The position numbers and the translations under genes were made by a program. From assembly GCA_023667225.1 (NCBI GenBank), contig JAMPAN010000001.1, positions 1-64,000 on the forward strand: a stretch of 64,000 nt of DNA, in the 5' to 3' direction. Positions within the stretch are counted from its first letter, which is position 1. Every line of letters begins with the position of its first letter. Positions 30,271 through 49,351 of the stretch are shown one piece after another. The DNA is from Oxalobacter formigenes (GTDB taxonomy: Bacteria > Pseudomonadota > Gammaproteobacteria > Burkholderiales > Burkholderiaceae_D). The notes under the pieces were generated by a model. That model ran no database searches and had not been told where the DNA came from. It saw only the letters and a list, made by a program, of their open reading frames with translations.

Positions 30271-30272
30271 AA

Positions 30273-31103
30273 TTATTCTCCTGCCGTTTCAGCTGGTGCG
30301 GACTCCGGTGCTGCATCCGCCTTCTTCGCACGAATACGTTTGACACCGCCCGGCGCCGAAGCGCCATCCACTTTCCTTACACGTTGTTTCCCGGCCGGTT
30401 TTGCATCGTCACGGCGTGCGCCGCGGCGGCGCCTGTCTTCCTCGACACCAGCCTCCACTTTTTGCGCCTCGTCATTGCCCAGACGGTCGCCTTTATATAC
30501 CCAGACCTTGACGCCAATAATACCGTAAGTCGTCAACGCCTCGCTGAAACCGTAATCAATATCGGCACGCAACGTATGCAACGGCACCCGGCCCTCGCGA
30601 TACCACTCCGTGCGGGCAATCTCAATACCGTTCAGACGTCCGGAAGACATAATCTTGATACCCTGCGCGCCAAGACGCATGGCATTTTGCATGGCACGGC
30701 GCATGGCGCGGCGGAACATAATCCGTTTTTCAAGCTGTTGCGTAATAGAATCAGCAATAAGCTGCGCATGCGTTTCCGGCTTGCGGATTTCTTCAATATT
30801 GACATGCACCGGCACCCCCATAATCCGGGTCAGGTCATTCTTCAGCACCTCAATATCCTCACCCTTCTTGCCGATTACCACGCCCGGCCTGGAACTGTAA
30901 ATCGTAAAGCGGGCATTCTTCGCCGGCCGCTCAATAACGACATGACCGACGGAGGCATTCTTCAGCTTTTTCCTGAGATAGGTCCGGGCCTGCAAATCCT
31001 CGTTGAGCATACCGGCAAAATTACCGTTACCGGCATACCAGCGGGATGCCCAGTTGCGCGCCACCGCAAGACGAAATCCGGTTGGATGAATCTTTTGTCC
31101 CAT
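30273..31103 (-). CDS. rpsC: 30S ribosomal protein S3
   Basis: S3 forms part of the mRNA entry helicase. The 276-residue protein begins [20 protein letters not shown], has the KH domain with [20 protein letters not shown], and [22 protein letters not shown]-terminal extension rich in Arg, Ala and Lys makes it longer than the 233-residue E. coli protein, as is common in betaproteobacteria. Confidence 0.97.
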   Translation of the reverse strand: MGQKIHPTGFRLAVARNWASRWYAGNGNFAGMLNEDLQARTYLRKKLKNASVGHVVIERPAKNARFTIYSSRPGVVIGKKGEDIEVLKNDLTRIMGVPVHVNIEEIRKPETHAQLIADSITQQLEKRIMFRRAMRRAMQNAMRLGAQGIKIMSSGRLNGIEIARTEWYREGRVPLHTLRADIDYGFSEALTTYGIIGVKVWVYKGDRLGNDEAQKVEAGVEEDRRRRGARRDDAKPAGKQRVRKVDGASAPGGVKRIRAKKADAAPESAPAETAGE

Positions 31104-31113
31104 CGTAGTCCCC

Positions 31114-31452
31114 TTAGTTGCCGACAGTCACATAAATGTGACAGGTTTGTTTGGTTACGCGATCACCGCGGCCTTTTGCACGTGGCCTGTAACGCTTCAG
31201 GAACTGGCCTTTTTCGACATACACCGAAGACACCTTCAGTTCATCAATATCCGCCCCATCATTATGTTCGGCATTCGCAATAGCGGATTCCAGAACACGT
31301 TTGATAATCATCGCACCTTTTTTCGGGGAGAAAGTCAGAATATCAAGCGCCTGATCCACCTTCTTCCCGCGGATCATATCAGCCACCAGGCGGCCTTTTT
31401 GCGCTGACAGACGCGCGCCACGGAGAACAGCTTTTGTTTCCATCATTGCCAT
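31114..31452 (-). CDS. rplV: 50S ribosomal protein L22
   Basis: The 112-residue protein has [40 protein letters not shown] and the tunnel-lining hairpin with [20 protein letters not shown]. The first ATG at 31452 is favoured by a GGAG Shine-Dalgarno, three codons before the METKAV methionine. Confidence 0.96.
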   Translation of the reverse strand: MAMMETKAVLRGARLSAQKGRLVADMIRGKKVDQALDILTFSPKKGAMIIKRVLESAIANAEHNDGADIDELKVSSVYVEKGQFLKRYRPRAKGRGDRVTKQTCHIYVTVGN

Positions 31453-31461
31453 AGCTCTCTC

Positions 31462-31737
31462 CTACCTTTTTGCTTTCTTGTCGGCAGCATGACCCTTGAA
31501 AGTCCGGGTCAACGCAAATTCGCCGAGTTTGTGTCCAACCATATTCTCGGAAATATAGACCGGCACATGCTGTTTGCCATTATGCACAGCAATAGTCAGT
31601 CCAATAAAATCCGGCATGATCGTCGAGCGGCGCGACCAGGTCTTGATCGGCCTCTTGTCTTTGGATTCCTGCGCAGCTTCCACCTTCTTGATCAGGTGGG
31701 CATCACAGAAAGGTCCCTTTTTCAATGAACGTGTCAT
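31462..31737 (-). CDS. rpsS: 30S ribosomal protein S19
   Basis: The 91-residue protein begins [20 protein letters not shown], followed by [20 protein letters not shown] and [20 protein letters not shown]. It lies between rplB and rplV. Confidence 0.97.
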   Translation of the reverse strand: MTRSLKKGPFCDAHLIKKVEAAQESKDKRPIKTWSRRSTIMPDFIGLTIAVHNGKQHVPVYISENMVGHKLGEFALTRTFKGHAADKKAKR

Positions 31738-31746
31738 ATGCTACCC

Positions 31747-32577
31747 CTATTTTTTCTTGCCACGGCGTGAAACGATCATCGAAGTCGTACGCTTGTTGCT
31801 GCGCGTCTTCATGCCCTTGGTTTTCTGGCCCCACGGTGAAACCGGATGACGGCCGCCAGACGTCCGGCCTTCACCGCCGCCATGCGGGTGATCCACCGGA
31901 TTCATTACAACGCCGCGCACAGTCGGACGGACACCGCGCCACCGCTTGGCGCCTGCCTTGCCGATCTTGCGAAGGCTGTGTTCGGCATTGCCCACCTCGC
32001 CGATAGTTGCCCGGCATTCAATATGAACGCGGCGAACCTCACCGGAACGAAGACGAACCTGCGCATACATCCCTTCGCGCGCCATCAGCACAACGCTTGC
32101 ACCGGCGCTTCTCGCCATTTGCGCGCCTTTTCCCGGCAAAATTTCAACACAGTGAATCGTTGTGCCCACCGGGATATTCCTCAAAGGCAGACAATTCCCC
32201 GTCTTGACCGGCGCTTCCGAACCATTCATCAACTGGTCGCCTGCCGCCAGCCCCTTGGGCGCAATAATGTAACGGCGCTCGCCATCAGCATAGCAAACCA
32301 GTGCAATATCAGCCGTGCGGTTCGGATCATACTCAATCCGCTCCACTTTGGCCGGAACATTGTCCTTGTTGCGCAAAAAATCAATCAGGCGGTAATGATG
32401 CTTGTGTCCGCCCCCCATATGGCGGGTAGTAATACGCCCATTGTTGTTCCTGCCGGCGCTTTTTGATTTCTTTTCAACCAGCCCCGCATAAGGACGCCCC
32501 TTATACAAATCCGGATTGATTACCTTCAGCACCCCCCGGCGGCCAGGTGATGTCGGCTTGACTTTAACAAGAGCCAT
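31747..32577 (-). CDS. rplB: 50S ribosomal protein L2
   Basis: L2 supports peptidyl-transferase assembly and subunit joining. The start at 32577 ([15 protein letters not shown]) after AGGAGG gives 276 residues. The C-terminal [20 protein letters not shown] loop with the conserved His is intact. It begins 1 base after the rplW stop. Confidence 0.97.
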   Translation of the reverse strand: MALVKVKPTSPGRRGVLKVINPDLYKGRPYAGLVEKKSKSAGRNNNGRITTRHMGGGHKHHYRLIDFLRNKDNVPAKVERIEYDPNRTADIALVCYADGERRYIIAPKGLAAGDQLMNGSEAPVKTGNCLPLRNIPVGTTIHCVEILPGKGAQMARSAGASVVLMAREGMYAQVRLRSGEVRRVHIECRATIGEVGNAEHSLRKIGKAGAKRWRGVRPTVRGVVMNPVDHPHGGGEGRTSGGRHPVSPWGQKTKGMKTRSNKRTTSMIVSRRGKKK

Positions 32578-32578
32578 C

Positions 32579-32893
32579 TTAAGCCTCCTCGGCAAAATTG
32601 ATTTCCTGGCCGGGTTTTAAGCAAACATAGGCATGTTTGACATGATTTTTCCTGCCAAGCGTTTTTCCGGAGCGCTTTTGCTTGCCAATACGATTCAGCA
32701 TTTGCACAGACTCCACCTCAACCTTGAAAAGGTTTTCCACTGCCGCCTTCACCTCCGGCTTGGTCGCATCTTTCATGACGCGAAAAACCACCTGCTCGTT
32801 CTTCTCGGCAGTCATCGTGGCTTTTTCGGAAATAACAGGAGCCAGCAGCACCTTCATCATGCGCTCCTCACTCACCTTTTTCATTCCATTCAT
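32579..32893 (-). CDS. rplW: 50S ribosomal protein L23
   Basis: The 104-residue protein contains [20 protein letters not shown] and [21 protein letters not shown]23 docks trigger factor and SRP at the tunnel exit. Its ATG overlaps the rplD stop (ATGA), suggesting coupling; the internal ATG at codon 4 is an alternative. Confidence 0.96.
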   Translation of the reverse strand: MNGMKKVSEERMMKVLLAPVISEKATMTAEKNEQVVFRVMKDATKPEVKAAVENLFKVEVESVQMLNRIGKQKRSGKTLGRKNHVKHAYVCLKPGQEINFAEEA

Positions 32894-33507
32894 GACAGCA
32901 TCTCCTCAATCTTGCCCAGCGCGGCGCGCGTTATCAACACGTCCTTGAAATAGACAAGCGAAACCGGATCGGCCTGATGCGGTTCCAGCACCAGCACATT
33001 GCGCAAATTACGGGATGCCAAATACAGGTTTTCATCCAGATTGTCCGTCAGAACAAGAACCGAACCAAAACCAAAGGCCTTGAGCTTGTCTGCCAGCGCT
33101 TTTGTCTTGGGCGTTTCAAGAGAAAGCTCATCAATCACCGTCAGACGGCCCTCCCGCGCCAACTGCGAAAGAATAGAGCACACGCCTGCCCGATACATCT
33201 TCTTGTTGACCTTATGGGAAAAATTCTCTTCTCCCGTATTGGGGAAAGCACGGCCGCCCCCGCGCCACAGCGGCGAAGAAGCCATACCCGAACGGGCACG
33301 TCCCGTTCCTTTCTGACGCCACGGTTTTTTGGTGGTATGCGCCACCGTGCGGCGCGTTTTCTGCATACTGTTGGCGCCACGGGCGTTAGCCTGAAAAGCC
33401 ACCACAATCTGATGAATAAGCGCTTCGTTATATTCGCGGCCAAAAATAGTATCCGGCGCTTCAACTTTGGCAGACTGGTCGCTGCCGTTAAGGAGCTTGA
33501 GTTCCAT
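32890..33507 (-). CDS. rplD: 50S ribosomal protein L4
   Basis: The 205-residue protein has the tunnel extension [20 protein letters not shown] and [20 protein letters not shown]. In E. coli L4 also autoregulates the S10 operon. It is between rplC and rplW, overlapping the latter by 4 bases. Confidence 0.97.
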   Translation of the reverse strand: MELKLLNGSDQSAKVEAPDTIFGREYNEALIHQIVVAFQANARGANSMQKTRRTVAHTTKKPWRQKGTGRARSGMASSPLWRGGGRAFPNTGEENFSHKVNKKMYRAGVCSILSQLAREGRLTVIDELSLETPKTKALADKLKAFGFGSVLVLTDNLDENLYLASRNLRNVLVLEPHQADPVSLVYFKDVLITRAALGKIEEMLS

Positions 33508-33510
33508 AAT

Positions 33511-34167
33511 TTATGCCCCCTTCTTGGCTGCGGCTTTTGCCGCCGGTCTGACAATAACCTGCCCGTTCTTTGCACCGGGAACCGCTCCCTTAAGCATCAG
33601 AAGCTGACGCTCGGCATCAATACGGGCAACCTCAAGATTCTGCACAGTACGGGTTACATCACCCATATGCCCCGTCATTTTCTTTCCTTTGAAAACGCGG
33701 CCGGGATCCTGGTTCATACCAATAGAACCAGGCACATTGTGCGAAACAGAGTTACCGTGCGTAGCACGGCCGGATCCGAAATTATGGCGTTTGATCGTAC
33801 CGGCATATCCCTTGCCAATCGAGACGCCCTGCACATCAATCTTCTGCCCCACTTCAAAAATATCGGCCGTAACAGCATCACCCGGCTTCATATCTGCCGC
33901 AGCGGATTCATCAATACGGAATTCCTTCAGGACACTGCCCGCCTCCACACCTGCTTTTCTGTAATGACCAGCAGCAGCTTTATTCACACGGGAGGGGCGG
34001 CGACTTCCAAATGCGACCTGCACAGCGGCATAGCCGTCTGTTTCAGTCGTCTTGACTTGCGTAATACGGTTGCCAGACACATCCACCACAGTAACAGGGA
34101 TAGCCTCCCCCTCATCCGTGAAGATACGCATCATACCAACCTTACGCCCAATAAGGCCCAGGCTCAT
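33511..34167 (-). CDS. rplC: 50S ribosomal protein L3
   Basis: The start at 34167 after GGAG gives [20 protein letters not shown] and 218 residues; upstream in-frame ATGs lie in the leader. Later landmarks are [40 protein letters not shown] (the loop near the peptidyl-transferase centre) and [11 protein letters not shown] promoter and two hairpins precede it. Confidence 0.96.
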   Translation of the reverse strand: MSLGLIGRKVGMMRIFTDEGEAIPVTVVDVSGNRITQVKTTETDGYAAVQVAFGSRRPSRVNKAAAGHYRKAGVEAGSVLKEFRIDESAAADMKPGDAVTADIFEVGQKIDVQGVSIGKGYAGTIKRHNFGSGRATHGNSVSHNVPGSIGMNQDPGRVFKGKKMTGHMGDVTRTVQNLEVARIDAERQLLMLKGAVPGAKNGQVIVRPAAKAAAKKGA

Positions 34168-34180
34168 TTTATTCTCCATT

Positions 34181-34247
34181 CCTGTCTGCGATTGGACAGG
34201 TTGTCTAATATTCATATCACCACCCCAAAAGCCATTTTCAGGGTGGT
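34181..34247 (-). other. Two leader hairpins upstream of rplC
   Basis: In the 147-base rpsJ-rplC gap, ACCACCC (34219-34225) pairs with GGGTGGT (34241-34247), with AAAA/TTTT pairing further in. A second stem, CCTGTC (34181-34186) with GACAGG (34195-34200), lies just upstream of the rplC Shine-Dalgarno. Both would lie in a transcript from the adjacent promoter and could regulate translation. Confidence 0.5.
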
Positions 34248-34252
34248 TGGGC

Positions 34253-34281
34253 ATTATAGCCCGTGTCTGCTTATCACACAA
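34253..34281 (-). promoter_or_regulatory. Promoter upstream of rplC, within the S10 operon
   Basis: On the minus strand TTGTGT (34276-34281) and a perfect TATAAT (34253-34258) are exactly 17 bases apart. The transcript would start near 34246 at the large leader hairpin and drive rplC onward separately from rpsJ. Confidence 0.7.
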
Positions 34282-34314
34282 CCGCAAAAACAGACTTTCT
34301 TTCCATCAAAACAA

Positions 34315-34626
34315 TTATTGCAGTTTGATTTCGACATCTACCCCTGCCGGCAAATCAAGCTTCATCAGCGCATCAACCGTTTTGTCAGTCGGATCAATAA
34401 TATCCATCAGGCGCTGGTGCGTCCTGATTTCAAACTGGTCGCGGGAAGTCTTGTTAACGTGCGGCGAACGCAGCACATCAAAACGCTGAATGCGTGTCGG
34501 CAAAGGAACCGGCCCCTTGACAACCGCACCCGTTCTTTTTGCCGTATCAATAATTTCCTGCGCCGACTGATCAATCAGCTTATAGTCAAAAGCTTTCAGG
34601 CGAATACGAATTTTCTGGTTTTGCAT
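34315..34626 (-). CDS. rpsJ: 30S ribosomal protein S10 / NusE
   Basis: The start at 34626 gives [20 protein letters not shown] and 103 residues, the usual length. Downstream are [20 protein letters not shown] and the C-terminal [14 protein letters not shown]10 also acts as NusE in antitermination. It follows tuf, with a 77-base gap containing a 9-bp hairpin. Confidence 0.97.
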   Translation of the reverse strand: MQNQKIRIRLKAFDYKLIDQSAQEIIDTAKRTGAVVKGPVPLPTRIQRFDVLRSPHVNKTSRDQFEIRTHQRLMDIIDPTDKTVDALMKLDLPAGVDVEIKLQ

Positions 34627-34647
34627 GATTACATTCCAAAGAGCGAA

Positions 34648-34669
34648 CTGCGGATGTTGCCATCCGCAG
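34648..34669 (-). other. Hairpin between tuf and rpsJ
   Basis: CTGCGGATG pairs perfectly with CATCCGCAG around a 4-base loop, between the tuf stop and the rpsJ start. No T-run follows on the minus strand, so it may be an mRNA structure rather than a terminator. Confidence 0.45.
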
Positions 34670-34702
34670 TATATATCCACATCAAAAATACGATTACAGC
34701 AG

Positions 34703-35899
34703 CTTACTCCATAATCTTGGAGACCACGCCGGCGCCGACAGTTCTGCCGCCTTCACGGATGGCGAAGCGCAAGCCTTCTTCCATAGCCACCGGCGAAATG
34801 AGTTTGACGGTGATGGAAACATTGTCTCCCGGCATGACCATTTCTTTGTCTTTGGGCAATTCAACGGATCCGGTGACGTCTGTTGTCCTGAAGTAGAATT
34901 GCGGCCGGTAGTTGTTGAAGAAGGGGGTATGACGGCCTCCTTCGTCTTTGGACAAAACGTAGATTTCTCCGGTAAAGTGGCTGTGCGGCTTGATGGAGCC
35001 GGGTTTGGCCAGCACCTGGCCGCGCTCGACTTCTTCTCTCTTGGTGCCGCGCAGCAGTACGCCGATGTTGTCGCCTGCCTGCCCCTGATCAAGGAGTTTT
35101 CTGAACATTTCCACGCCGGTGCAGGTGGTCTTGGCGGTTTCTCTGATGCCGACAATTTCGATTTCTTCGCCTACTTTGATGACGCCGCGTTCTACACGCC
35201 CGGTAACAACGGTGCCGCGCCCGGAGATGGAGAAGACGTCTTCTACGGGCATAAGGAAGGTGCCGTCTACGGCGCGCTCCGGCTCAGGGATGTAGGTGTC
35301 CAAGGCTTCTGCCAGGGAAAGGATGGATTGTTCGCCCAGTTCGCCTGTGTCGCCTTCGAGCGCCAGTTTGGCGGAGCCTTTGATGATAGGGGTGTCGTCT
35401 CCGGGAAATTCGTAGCGGGAGAGAAGTTCGCGCACTTCCATTTCTACGAGTTCGAGGAGTTCTGCGTCATCTACCATGTCGCATTTGTTGAGGTAGACGA
35501 TGATGTAGGGTACGCCTACCTGGCGGGCCAGCAGGATGTGTTCGCGGGTCTGGGGCATGGGGCCGTCTGCCGCAGAGCAAACGAGGATGGCACCGTCCAT
35601 TTGGGCTGCGCCGGTGATCATGTTTTTGATGTAGTCGGCGTGCCCAGGGCAGTCTACGTGGGCGTAGTGGCGGTTGGCGGTTTCGTATTCTACGTGGGAG
35701 GTGTTGATGGTGATGCCACGGGCTTTTTCTTCGGGCGCCGCATCAATCTGGTCGTAGTCTTTGGCTTCGCCTCCGTATTTCTTGGCCAGTATGGTGGCTA
35801 TCGCTGCCGTCAGGGTGGTCTTGCCGTGGTCTACGTGACCAATTGTGCCTACGTTGACGTGCGGCTTTGTCCTCTCAAATTTGCTCTTTGCCATGGTTG
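34703..35899 (-). repeat. tuf duplication, copy 1 of a 1197-base direct repeat
   Basis: Comparison with 51700-52896 shows the same sequence with a constant offset of 16997 bases and no indel. Identity begins 1 base outside the stop and ends 5 bases upstream of the ATG, then stops abruptly. Both the sense protein and the reading of the opposite strand are the same, which argues for essentially complete nucleotide identity. Confidence 0.9.
34704..35894 (-). CDS. tuf: Elongation factor Tu, copy 1 (str operon)
   Basis: EF-Tu delivers aminoacyl-tRNA to the ribosome. The 396-residue protein has GHVDHGKTT (P-loop), [15 protein letters not shown] (switch I), [12 protein letters not shown] and NKCD, then domains 2 and 3. 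The ATG follows an AAGGA Shine-Dalgarno. It is the last gene of the str operon (rpsL-rpsG-fusA-tuf). The sequence appears identical to the second copy at 51701-52891, whereas the flanks differ completely. Confidence 0.98.
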   Translation of the reverse strand: MAKSKFERTKPHVNVGTIGHVDHGKTTLTAAIATILAKKYGGEAKDYDQIDAAPEEKARGITINTSHVEYETANRHYAHVDCPGHADYIKNMITGAAQMDGAILVCSAADGPMPQTREHILLARQVGVPYIIVYLNKCDMVDDAELLELVEMEVRELLSRYEFPGDDTPIIKGSAKLALEGDTGELGEQSILSLAEALDTYIPEPERAVDGTFLMPVEDVFSISGRGTVVTGRVERGVIKVGEEIEIVGIRETAKTTCTGVEMFRKLLDQGQAGDNIGVLLRGTKREEVERGQVLAKPGSIKPHSHFTGEIYVLSKDEGGRHTPFFNNYRPQFYFRTTDVTGSVELPKDKEMVMPGDNVSITVKLISPVAMEEGLRFAIREGGRTVGAGVVSKIME

Positions 35900-35965
35900 T
35901 TTTCCTTCAAAAAGAACGATTTATTTATCAAAAATTACCTTTTTCACCCGAAAGCCGGGCAGAAA

Positions 35966-38071
35966 TTACTTTGCTTTTGCACTGACAACCGCGTCAGCAA
36001 CATGTTTGGGCGCTTCAGCATAATGTTTGAATTCCATCGTGTAAGTCGCACGCCCCTGGGTTGCCGAACGCAATGCGGTAGCATAACCAAACATCTCTGA
36101 CAGCGGCACCTCTGCACGAATAATCTTGCCGCCGCCGCCCGGAATCTCATCCATCCCCTGCACCATACCGCGCCGGGAAGAAAGATCCCCCATAACCGTA
36201 CCGGCATAATCTTCCGGCGTTTCCACCTCCACAGACATCATCGGCTCAAGCAAAACCGGATTGGCCTTGCGCAAACCATCCTTCAGCGCCATGGAAGCCG
36301 CCATCCTGAACGCATTCTCGTTGGAGTCAACATCATGGTATGAACCGAAAAACAGCGTCACCTTGACATCAACCACCGGATACCCGGCCATCACGCCAAC
36401 CGGCAGCGTATCAACAATTCCCTTCTCAACAGCCGGAATATATTCGCGAGGAACAACACCACCCTTGATAGCATCAACAAACTCAAAGCCCTTGCCTGCC
36501 TCCTGCGGCTCAATCTTCAGCACAACGTGGCCATACTGGCCGCGGCCGCCGGACTGCTTGATAAACTTGCCCTCCACTTCCTCGCAGACAGAACGAATTG
36601 TCTCGCGATAGGCAACCTGCGGCTTGCCAACCGTTGCCTCCACACCAAATTCCCGGCGCATACGGTCAACAATAATATCCAGATGCAGTTCACCCATGCC
36701 GGAAATAATAGTCTGCCCGGATTCCTCATCCGTACGCACCCTGAAAGAAGGATCCTCCTGCGCCAGACGGCCCAGTGCAATCCCCATCTTTTCCTGGTCG
36801 GCCTTGGTTTTCGGTTCAACCGCCTGGGAAATGACCGGATCAGGGAACTCCATCTTCTCCAGCGTAATCGGCGCAGAGGGATCGCACAGTGTCTCACCCG
36901 TAGCAGCCTCACGCAGCCCTACCGCAGCTGCGATATCGCCGGCACGCACCTCCTTGATTTCCTCCCGGTTATTGGCATGCATCTGCAAAATACGGCCCAG
37001 GCGCTCCCGCTTGTTCTTGACCGGATTGAAAACCGTGTCGCCCGACTGTACCACACCGGAATAAACACGGAAAAAAATCAGCTGCCCCACAAACGGGTCC
37101 GTCATAATCTTGAACGCCAGCGCAGAAAACTTTTCATTGTCATCTGCCTTGCGTGTTGCAAGCTGCTCATTGTCATCCACACCCTCAACCGGCGGAATAT
37201 CCACAGGAGACGGGAGATACTCAACCACCGCATCCAGCATCGCCTGCACACCCTTGTTCTTGAAAGCCGTGCCGCACATCATCGGCACAATCTCGCCATC
37301 AATCGTGCGTTGGCGAAGCGCCTTCTTGACATCCTCCTCAGGCAAATCCCCATCCTCAAGGTACTTGTTCATCAGATCTTCGCTGCTTTCCGCCGCTGTT
37401 TCCAGCAGCTTCTCACGCCATTCCTGCGCCAGCTCCATCAAATTTTCCGGAACATCCCGATACTCGAACTTGGTCCCCTGGGAAGCATCATCCCAATAAA
37501 CAGCCTTCATCTTGATGAGGTCAACCACCCCCTCAAAATTGTCCTCGGCACCAATCGGCACCTGCAACGGAACCGGATTGGCCTTCAGGCGCGAACGCAT
37601 CTGGTCATAAACCTTAAAGAAATTGGCACCCGTCCGGTCCATCTTGTTAACAAAGGCAAGACGCGGCACATGGTACTTGTTTGCCTGCCGCCAGACCGTT
37701 TCGGACTGCGGCTGCACACCACCTACTGCGCAATACACCATGCAGGCCCCATCCAGAACCCGCATAGAACGCTCAACTTCAATCGTAAAATCAACGTGCC
37801 CCGGCGTATCAATAATATTGATGCGATGCTCCGGGAAATTACCAGCCATTCCCTTCCAGAAACAGGTTGTAGCAGCCGACGTAATCGTAATACCACGCTC
37901 CTGCTCCTGCTCCATCCAGTCCATGGTTGCGGCGCCATCATGCACCTCGCCCAATTTGTGATTAACACCGGTATAAAACAGAATACGTTCCGTCGTCGTG
38001 GTTTTCCCTGCGTCAATATGCGCAGAAATACCGATATTACGATAGCGTTCAATAGGGGTCTTGCGAGCCAT
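35966..38071 (-). CDS. fusA: Elongation factor G
   Basis: EF-G drives translocation and ribosome recycling. The 701-residue protein has [19 protein letters not shown] (P-loop), [14 protein letters not shown] (switch I), [18 protein letters not shown] and the domain [17 protein letters not shown] segment. Length and domain order match bacterial EF-G. Between rpsG and tuf in the str operon. Confidence 0.98.
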   Translation of the reverse strand: MARKTPIERYRNIGISAHIDAGKTTTTERILFYTGVNHKLGEVHDGAATMDWMEQEQERGITITSAATTCFWKGMAGNFPEHRINIIDTPGHVDFTIEVERSMRVLDGACMVYCAVGGVQPQSETVWRQANKYHVPRLAFVNKMDRTGANFFKVYDQMRSRLKANPVPLQVPIGAEDNFEGVVDLIKMKAVYWDDASQGTKFEYRDVPENLMELAQEWREKLLETAAESSEDLMNKYLEDGDLPEEDVKKALRQRTIDGEIVPMMCGTAFKNKGVQAMLDAVVEYLPSPVDIPPVEGVDDNEQLATRKADDNEKFSALAFKIMTDPFVGQLIFFRVYSGVVQSGDTVFNPVKNKRERLGRILQMHANNREEIKEVRAGDIAAAVGLREAATGETLCDPSAPITLEKMEFPDPVISQAVEPKTKADQEKMGIALGRLAQEDPSFRVRTDEESGQTIISGMGELHLDIIVDRMRREFGVEATVGKPQVAYRETIRSVCEEVEGKFIKQSGGRGQYGHVVLKIEPQEAGKGFEFVDAIKGGVVPREYIPAVEKGIVDTLPVGVMAGYPVVDVKVTLFFGSYHDVDSNENAFRMAASMALKDGLRKANPVLLEPMMSVEVETPEDYAGTVMGDLSSRRGMVQGMDEIPGGGGKIIRAEVPLSEMFGYATALRSATQGRATYTMEFKHYAEAPKHVADAVVSAKAK

Positions 38072-38192
38072 ATTCAGTCCTAGTCTCTTTCAGATAAACA
38101 AAGCCGAGCTGCATATTTTTTCAGCATGAGCCCGGCCTGCTAACAATTCTTCTCCTGAACAACACCCATCCGGCAGCCGTTCAGGACATACA

Positions 38193-38663
38193 TTAAAAGC
38201 GGAAATGGGAAAATGCCTTGTTGGCTTCCGCCATCCGATGCACCTCATCGCGTTTTCTCATTGCGCCGCCGCGCCCTTCGGCAGCCTCAAGCAACTCGCC
38301 GGCCAAACGCTGCGGCATGGATTTTTCACTGCGCTTGGCAGCCGCCTCACGAATCCAGCGCATGGAAAGCGCCAGACGGCGGACAGGGCGGACCTCAACC
38401 GGCACCTGATAGTTTGCACCGCCCACGCGACGCGACTTAACCTCAACCAGCGGTTTGCAGTTATTGACAGCAGCCATAAAAATTTCCAGCGGTTCCTTGC
38501 CAGACTTGTCCTGAATAATATCAAAAGCGCCATAAATGATATTTTCAGCAACCGACTTCTTGCCGGAAAGCATCAACACATTCACAAATTTGGCAACATC
38601 CACATTGCCAAACTTCGGATCAGGTAAAATTTCACGTTTGGGAACTTCACGACGACGTGGCAT
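38193..38663 (-). CDS. rpsG: 30S ribosomal protein S7
   Basis: The 156-residue protein begins [20 protein letters not shown] and has [20 protein letters not shown], the [20 protein letters not shown] block and [13 protein letters not shown]7 organises the 30S head and represses the str operon in E. coli. Confidence 0.97.
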   Translation of the reverse strand: MPRRREVPKREILPDPKFGNVDVAKFVNVLMLSGKKSVAENIIYGAFDIIQDKSGKEPLEIFMAAVNNCKPLVEVKSRRVGGANYQVPVEVRPVRRLALSMRWIREAAAKRSEKSMPQRLAGELLEAAEGRGGAMRKRDEVHRMAEANKAFSHFRF

Positions 38664-38780
38664 ATCTTTTTCCTTTCTCTCTTCAGCCGGATGCCATCAG
38701 ACACCCCTGGCACACCCTCATGATGCGCCACTTACTCGGCCGCCGGGCCGACTCACACAACACCGGCAAAACAGCCGGAA

Positions 38781-39167
38781 TCAACCTTTTGCAGCAGCCT
38801 TCGCCCGCTTGGCGCCGTATTTTGAACGGGCCTGCTTGCGGTCTTTCACCCCCTGCGTATCCAGCGAACCGCGCACCATATGGTAGCGCACGCCAGGCAA
38901 GTCCTTGACACGGCCGCCGCGCAGCAACACAACGCTGTGCTCCTGCAAATTATGGCCTTCGCCGCCAATATACGAAATAACCTCAAAACCATTGGTCAGG
39001 CGCACTTTGGCAACCTTACGCAAAGCCGAATTCGGTTTTTTCGGCGTAGTAGTATAAACACGTGTGCAAACGCCGCGTTTTTGAGGACAATTTTCCAGCG
39101 CAGGCGATTTGCTCTTCACCTTCACGGAAACACGCGGCTTGCGAATCAATTGATTGATGGTTGGCAT
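38781..39167 (-). CDS. rpsL: 30S ribosomal protein S12
   Basis: S12 controls decoding accuracy. The 128-residue protein begins [20 protein letters not shown] and has [20 protein letters not shown] and the [17 protein letters not shown] loop. The lysines at the two classical streptomycin-resistance positions are wild type, predicting sensitivity at this locus. First gene of the str operon; its promoter is at 39323-39351. Confidence 0.97.
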   Translation of the reverse strand: MPTINQLIRKPRVSVKVKSKSPALENCPQKRGVCTRVYTTTPKKPNSALRKVAKVRLTNGFEVISYIGGEGHNLQEHSVVLLRGGRVKDLPGVRYHMVRGSLDTQGVKDRKQARSKYGAKRAKAAAKG

Positions 39168-39322
39168 CGATCTTTCCAGCTATAAATTCATATCAAATCC
39201 CGGCCGCATCCAATCACGCCGGGGACTCTAAGGAGAAACTGTCTGACTGCCAGACGAATGCTTTTCGCAAACAACACCAACGGAAAGCAACGCCTGTTCA
39301 AGGCATACATTGAAAATCAGCA

Positions 39323-39351
39323 ATTCTAAACCGCCCCTTGGCTGAAGTCAA
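39323..39351 (-). promoter_or_regulatory. str operon promoter upstream of rpsL
   Basis: On the minus strand TTGACT (39346-39351) and TAGAAT (39323-39328) are 17 bases apart, about 156 bases upstream of rpsL and just past the rpoC terminator. The leader contains a small GTCTG-GCAGT-CAGAC hairpin. Confidence 0.78.
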
Positions 39352-39396
39352 TTCCCCCGTTCCATATTGGAAAACATGCAACAAAAAAACCATGAT

Positions 39397-39427
39397 AAAA
39401 AAGGCCCTCCTTCCCGGAAGGCCTTTT
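39397..39427 (-). terminator. Terminator after rpoC
   Basis: Minus-strand stem AAAGGCCTTCC paired imperfectly with GGAGGGCCTTT, followed by a T-run, about 24 bases after the rpoC stop and before the str promoter. Confidence 0.85.
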
Positions 39428-39450
39428 CCAGGCCGGATTTATCCAACCTG

Positions 39451-43698
<4,248 letters not shown>

Positions 43699-43766
43699 AT
43701 CTCACTCCGGTTAGGGTGTGTACACAGCGGGAACCCTTCCTGAAAAGCCATCCCCGCTGACTTGCT

Positions 43767-47873
<4,107 letters not shown>

Positions 47874-48023
47874 GGACACTCCGTGAGTGGCTGAAGGATG
47901 GAAAATTCAGATTTCAGGTCAACACCGCCATTGAACCGGAAAACTCAAGTTTCAATCCCTCACATCATTTCATCAACCCGGCCGCAACCCAAAGACCAGG
48001 ACATGACAGATAAACGAAAGAAT

Positions 48024-48068
48024 GAGCCAGAGCTGAACCTCTCATTATAAAGGGTTCAGCCGTGGCTC
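48024..48068 (-). other. Hairpin in the rplL-rpoB gap (candidate attenuator or processing site)
   Basis: GCTGAACC (48032-48039) pairs with GGTTCAGC (48053-48060), and outside a 3-base internal loop GAGCC (48024-48028) pairs with GGCTC (48064-48068). In E. coli this gap holds an attenuator and an RNase III site that lower rpoBC relative to rplJL. The T content downstream is modest, so the role is inferred. Confidence 0.5.
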
Positions 48069-48100
48069 TACTACAGCCAAATTGTAAGAAATTGCAAAAA

Positions 48101-48484
48101 TTACTTGATTTCGACTTTTGCGCCGGCGTCTTCCAGTTTCTTCTTGGCTTCTTCTGCTTCAGCCTTGGAAACACCCTCCTTAACCGGCTTCGGAGCGGAA
48201 TCAACCATATCCTTGGCTTCCTTCAGGCCCAGCCCGGTAATTTCGCGGACAGCCTTAATAACGCCAACCTTGTTGGAACCAAATTCAGCCAGAACAACCG
48301 TAAATTCAGTTTGCTCCTCAGCAGCGCCGCCAGCAGCGCCGCCAGCAGCGCCAGCCGGGCCTGCAACTGCCATAGCAGCAGCGGAAACGCCAAATTTTTC
48401 CTCAAAAGCCTTTACCAGATCATTCAACTCCATGACAGACATGGCGCCTACGGCTTCCAGAATGTCCTCTTTGCTTATTGCCAT
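48101..48484 (-). CDS. rplL: 50S ribosomal protein L7/L12
   Basis: The stalk protein that recruits translational GTPases. The 127-residue product has [20 protein letters not shown], an Ala/Gly-rich hinge ([17 protein letters not shown]) and the C-terminal domain with [19 protein letters not shown] and [26 protein letters not shown] Shine-Dalgarno precedes the ATG. Confidence 0.98.
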   Translation of the reverse strand: MAISKEDILEAVGAMSVMELNDLVKAFEEKFGVSAAAMAVAGPAGAAGGAAGGAAEEQTEFTVVLAEFGSNKVGVIKAVREITGLGLKEAKDMVDSAPKPVKEGVSKAEAEEAKKKLEDAGAKVEIK

Positions 48485-48563
48485 TTGAAACTCCTCAAAA
48501 TATGAAATTCATGTCGGTTCTGACGCAAAGCGCAAAACAAATTGCGCCTTCGGGAAAAACAGC

Positions 48564-49061
48564 TTAGGCTGCTTCCGCCTCCTTCTGCGCTGCCAGCGCT
48601 GCCAGGCCGCGCGCAAAGCTTGCCACCGGCGCCTGCATAACCCCCATCAACTGGGAGAGCAGCACTTCCCGGCTCGGAATATTCGCCAGCGCACTCACGC
48701 CGGCCTTATCCAGCCTTTTTCCCGCATAACTGCCGCTTCGGATAACGAGCATATCGTTGCTTTTGGCAAAATCCTGCAAAACCTTTGCTGCGGCAACGGC
48801 ATCCTTGGACATGGAATAAATCAGCGGTCCTGTCATATCGGAAGCCAGGTCGGCAAATACCGTCCCTTCCACAGCACGGCGGGCAAGCGTATTCTTCAGA
48901 ACACGCAGATACACCCCCTGCTCGCGTGCCTTGGCGCGCAATTGCGTCATGTCACCAACCTGGATACCACGATATTCGGCCAGAACCAGAGTTTCCGTCT
49001 GCGCCAATTGTGCGCTGACTTCCTCAACGACGGCCTTTTTGTCACTCAGATTGAGACCCAC
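48564..49061 (-). CDS. rplJ: 50S ribosomal protein L10 (GTG start)
   Basis: L10 anchors L7/L12 dimers and represses its own message in E. coli. A GTG at 49061, six bases after GGAGG, gives 165 residues beginning [20 protein letters not shown], the family N-terminus; the ATG further upstream would add foreign residues. Other landmarks are [17 protein letters not shown] and [15 protein letters not shown]. Confidence 0.95.
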   Translation of the reverse strand: MGLNLSDKKAVVEEVSAQLAQTETLVLAEYRGIQVGDMTQLRAKAREQGVYLRVLKNTLARRAVEGTVFADLASDMTGPLIYSMSKDAVAAAKVLQDFAKSNDMLVIRSGSYAGKRLDKAGVSALANIPSREVLLSQLMGVMQAPVASFARGLAALAAQKEAEAA

Positions 49062-49351
49062 GGTCAACCTCCAAAAATAGTGCATCAATACCTGAAGCAG
49101 GCACCTTCGCACCAGTTTAATACACGGTGTCCAAAGTTAGGAGTTTACTGCCGGCATCATTCGCCTGAAACTGCAAAACCTGCTTGGGCTCACCATCTGC
49201 GCCGGGTCAGAAAAAAACCTTTCCTGTTTTAACCGGCAGCCTGTGCATACAGGCTGCCAGCCCAGCGGTCTTTGATTGCCCGAACCGGCACAACCGCCCG
49301 GCCCGGCCCAAAGTCCTGCCCGGCCCATCAAAGCCGGGACTTCATTCATCA
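49062..49351 (-). promoter_or_regulatory. rplJ leader region, probable L10-responsive leader
   Basis: The 290 bases between rplA and rplJ contain a perfect 10-bp hairpin, GGCAGCCTGT/ACAGGCTGCC (49235-49258, 4-base loop), in a long untranslated stretch ahead of a strong GGAGG. This position holds the L10 leader in E. coli and others. I did not find a convincing separate promoter. Confidence 0.55.

Noticed and set aside
32977..34896. 639-residue open frame on the plus strand across rplD, rplC and rpsJ
   Set aside because: It runs opposite three certain ribosomal genes and their gaps, with no recognisable domains.
34899..36023. 374-residue open frame opposite the first tuf gene (and 51896-52897 opposite the second)
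   Set aside because: It is an antisense shadow produced by tuf codon choice; the protein has no family resemblance, and the real EF-Tu lies on the other strand.
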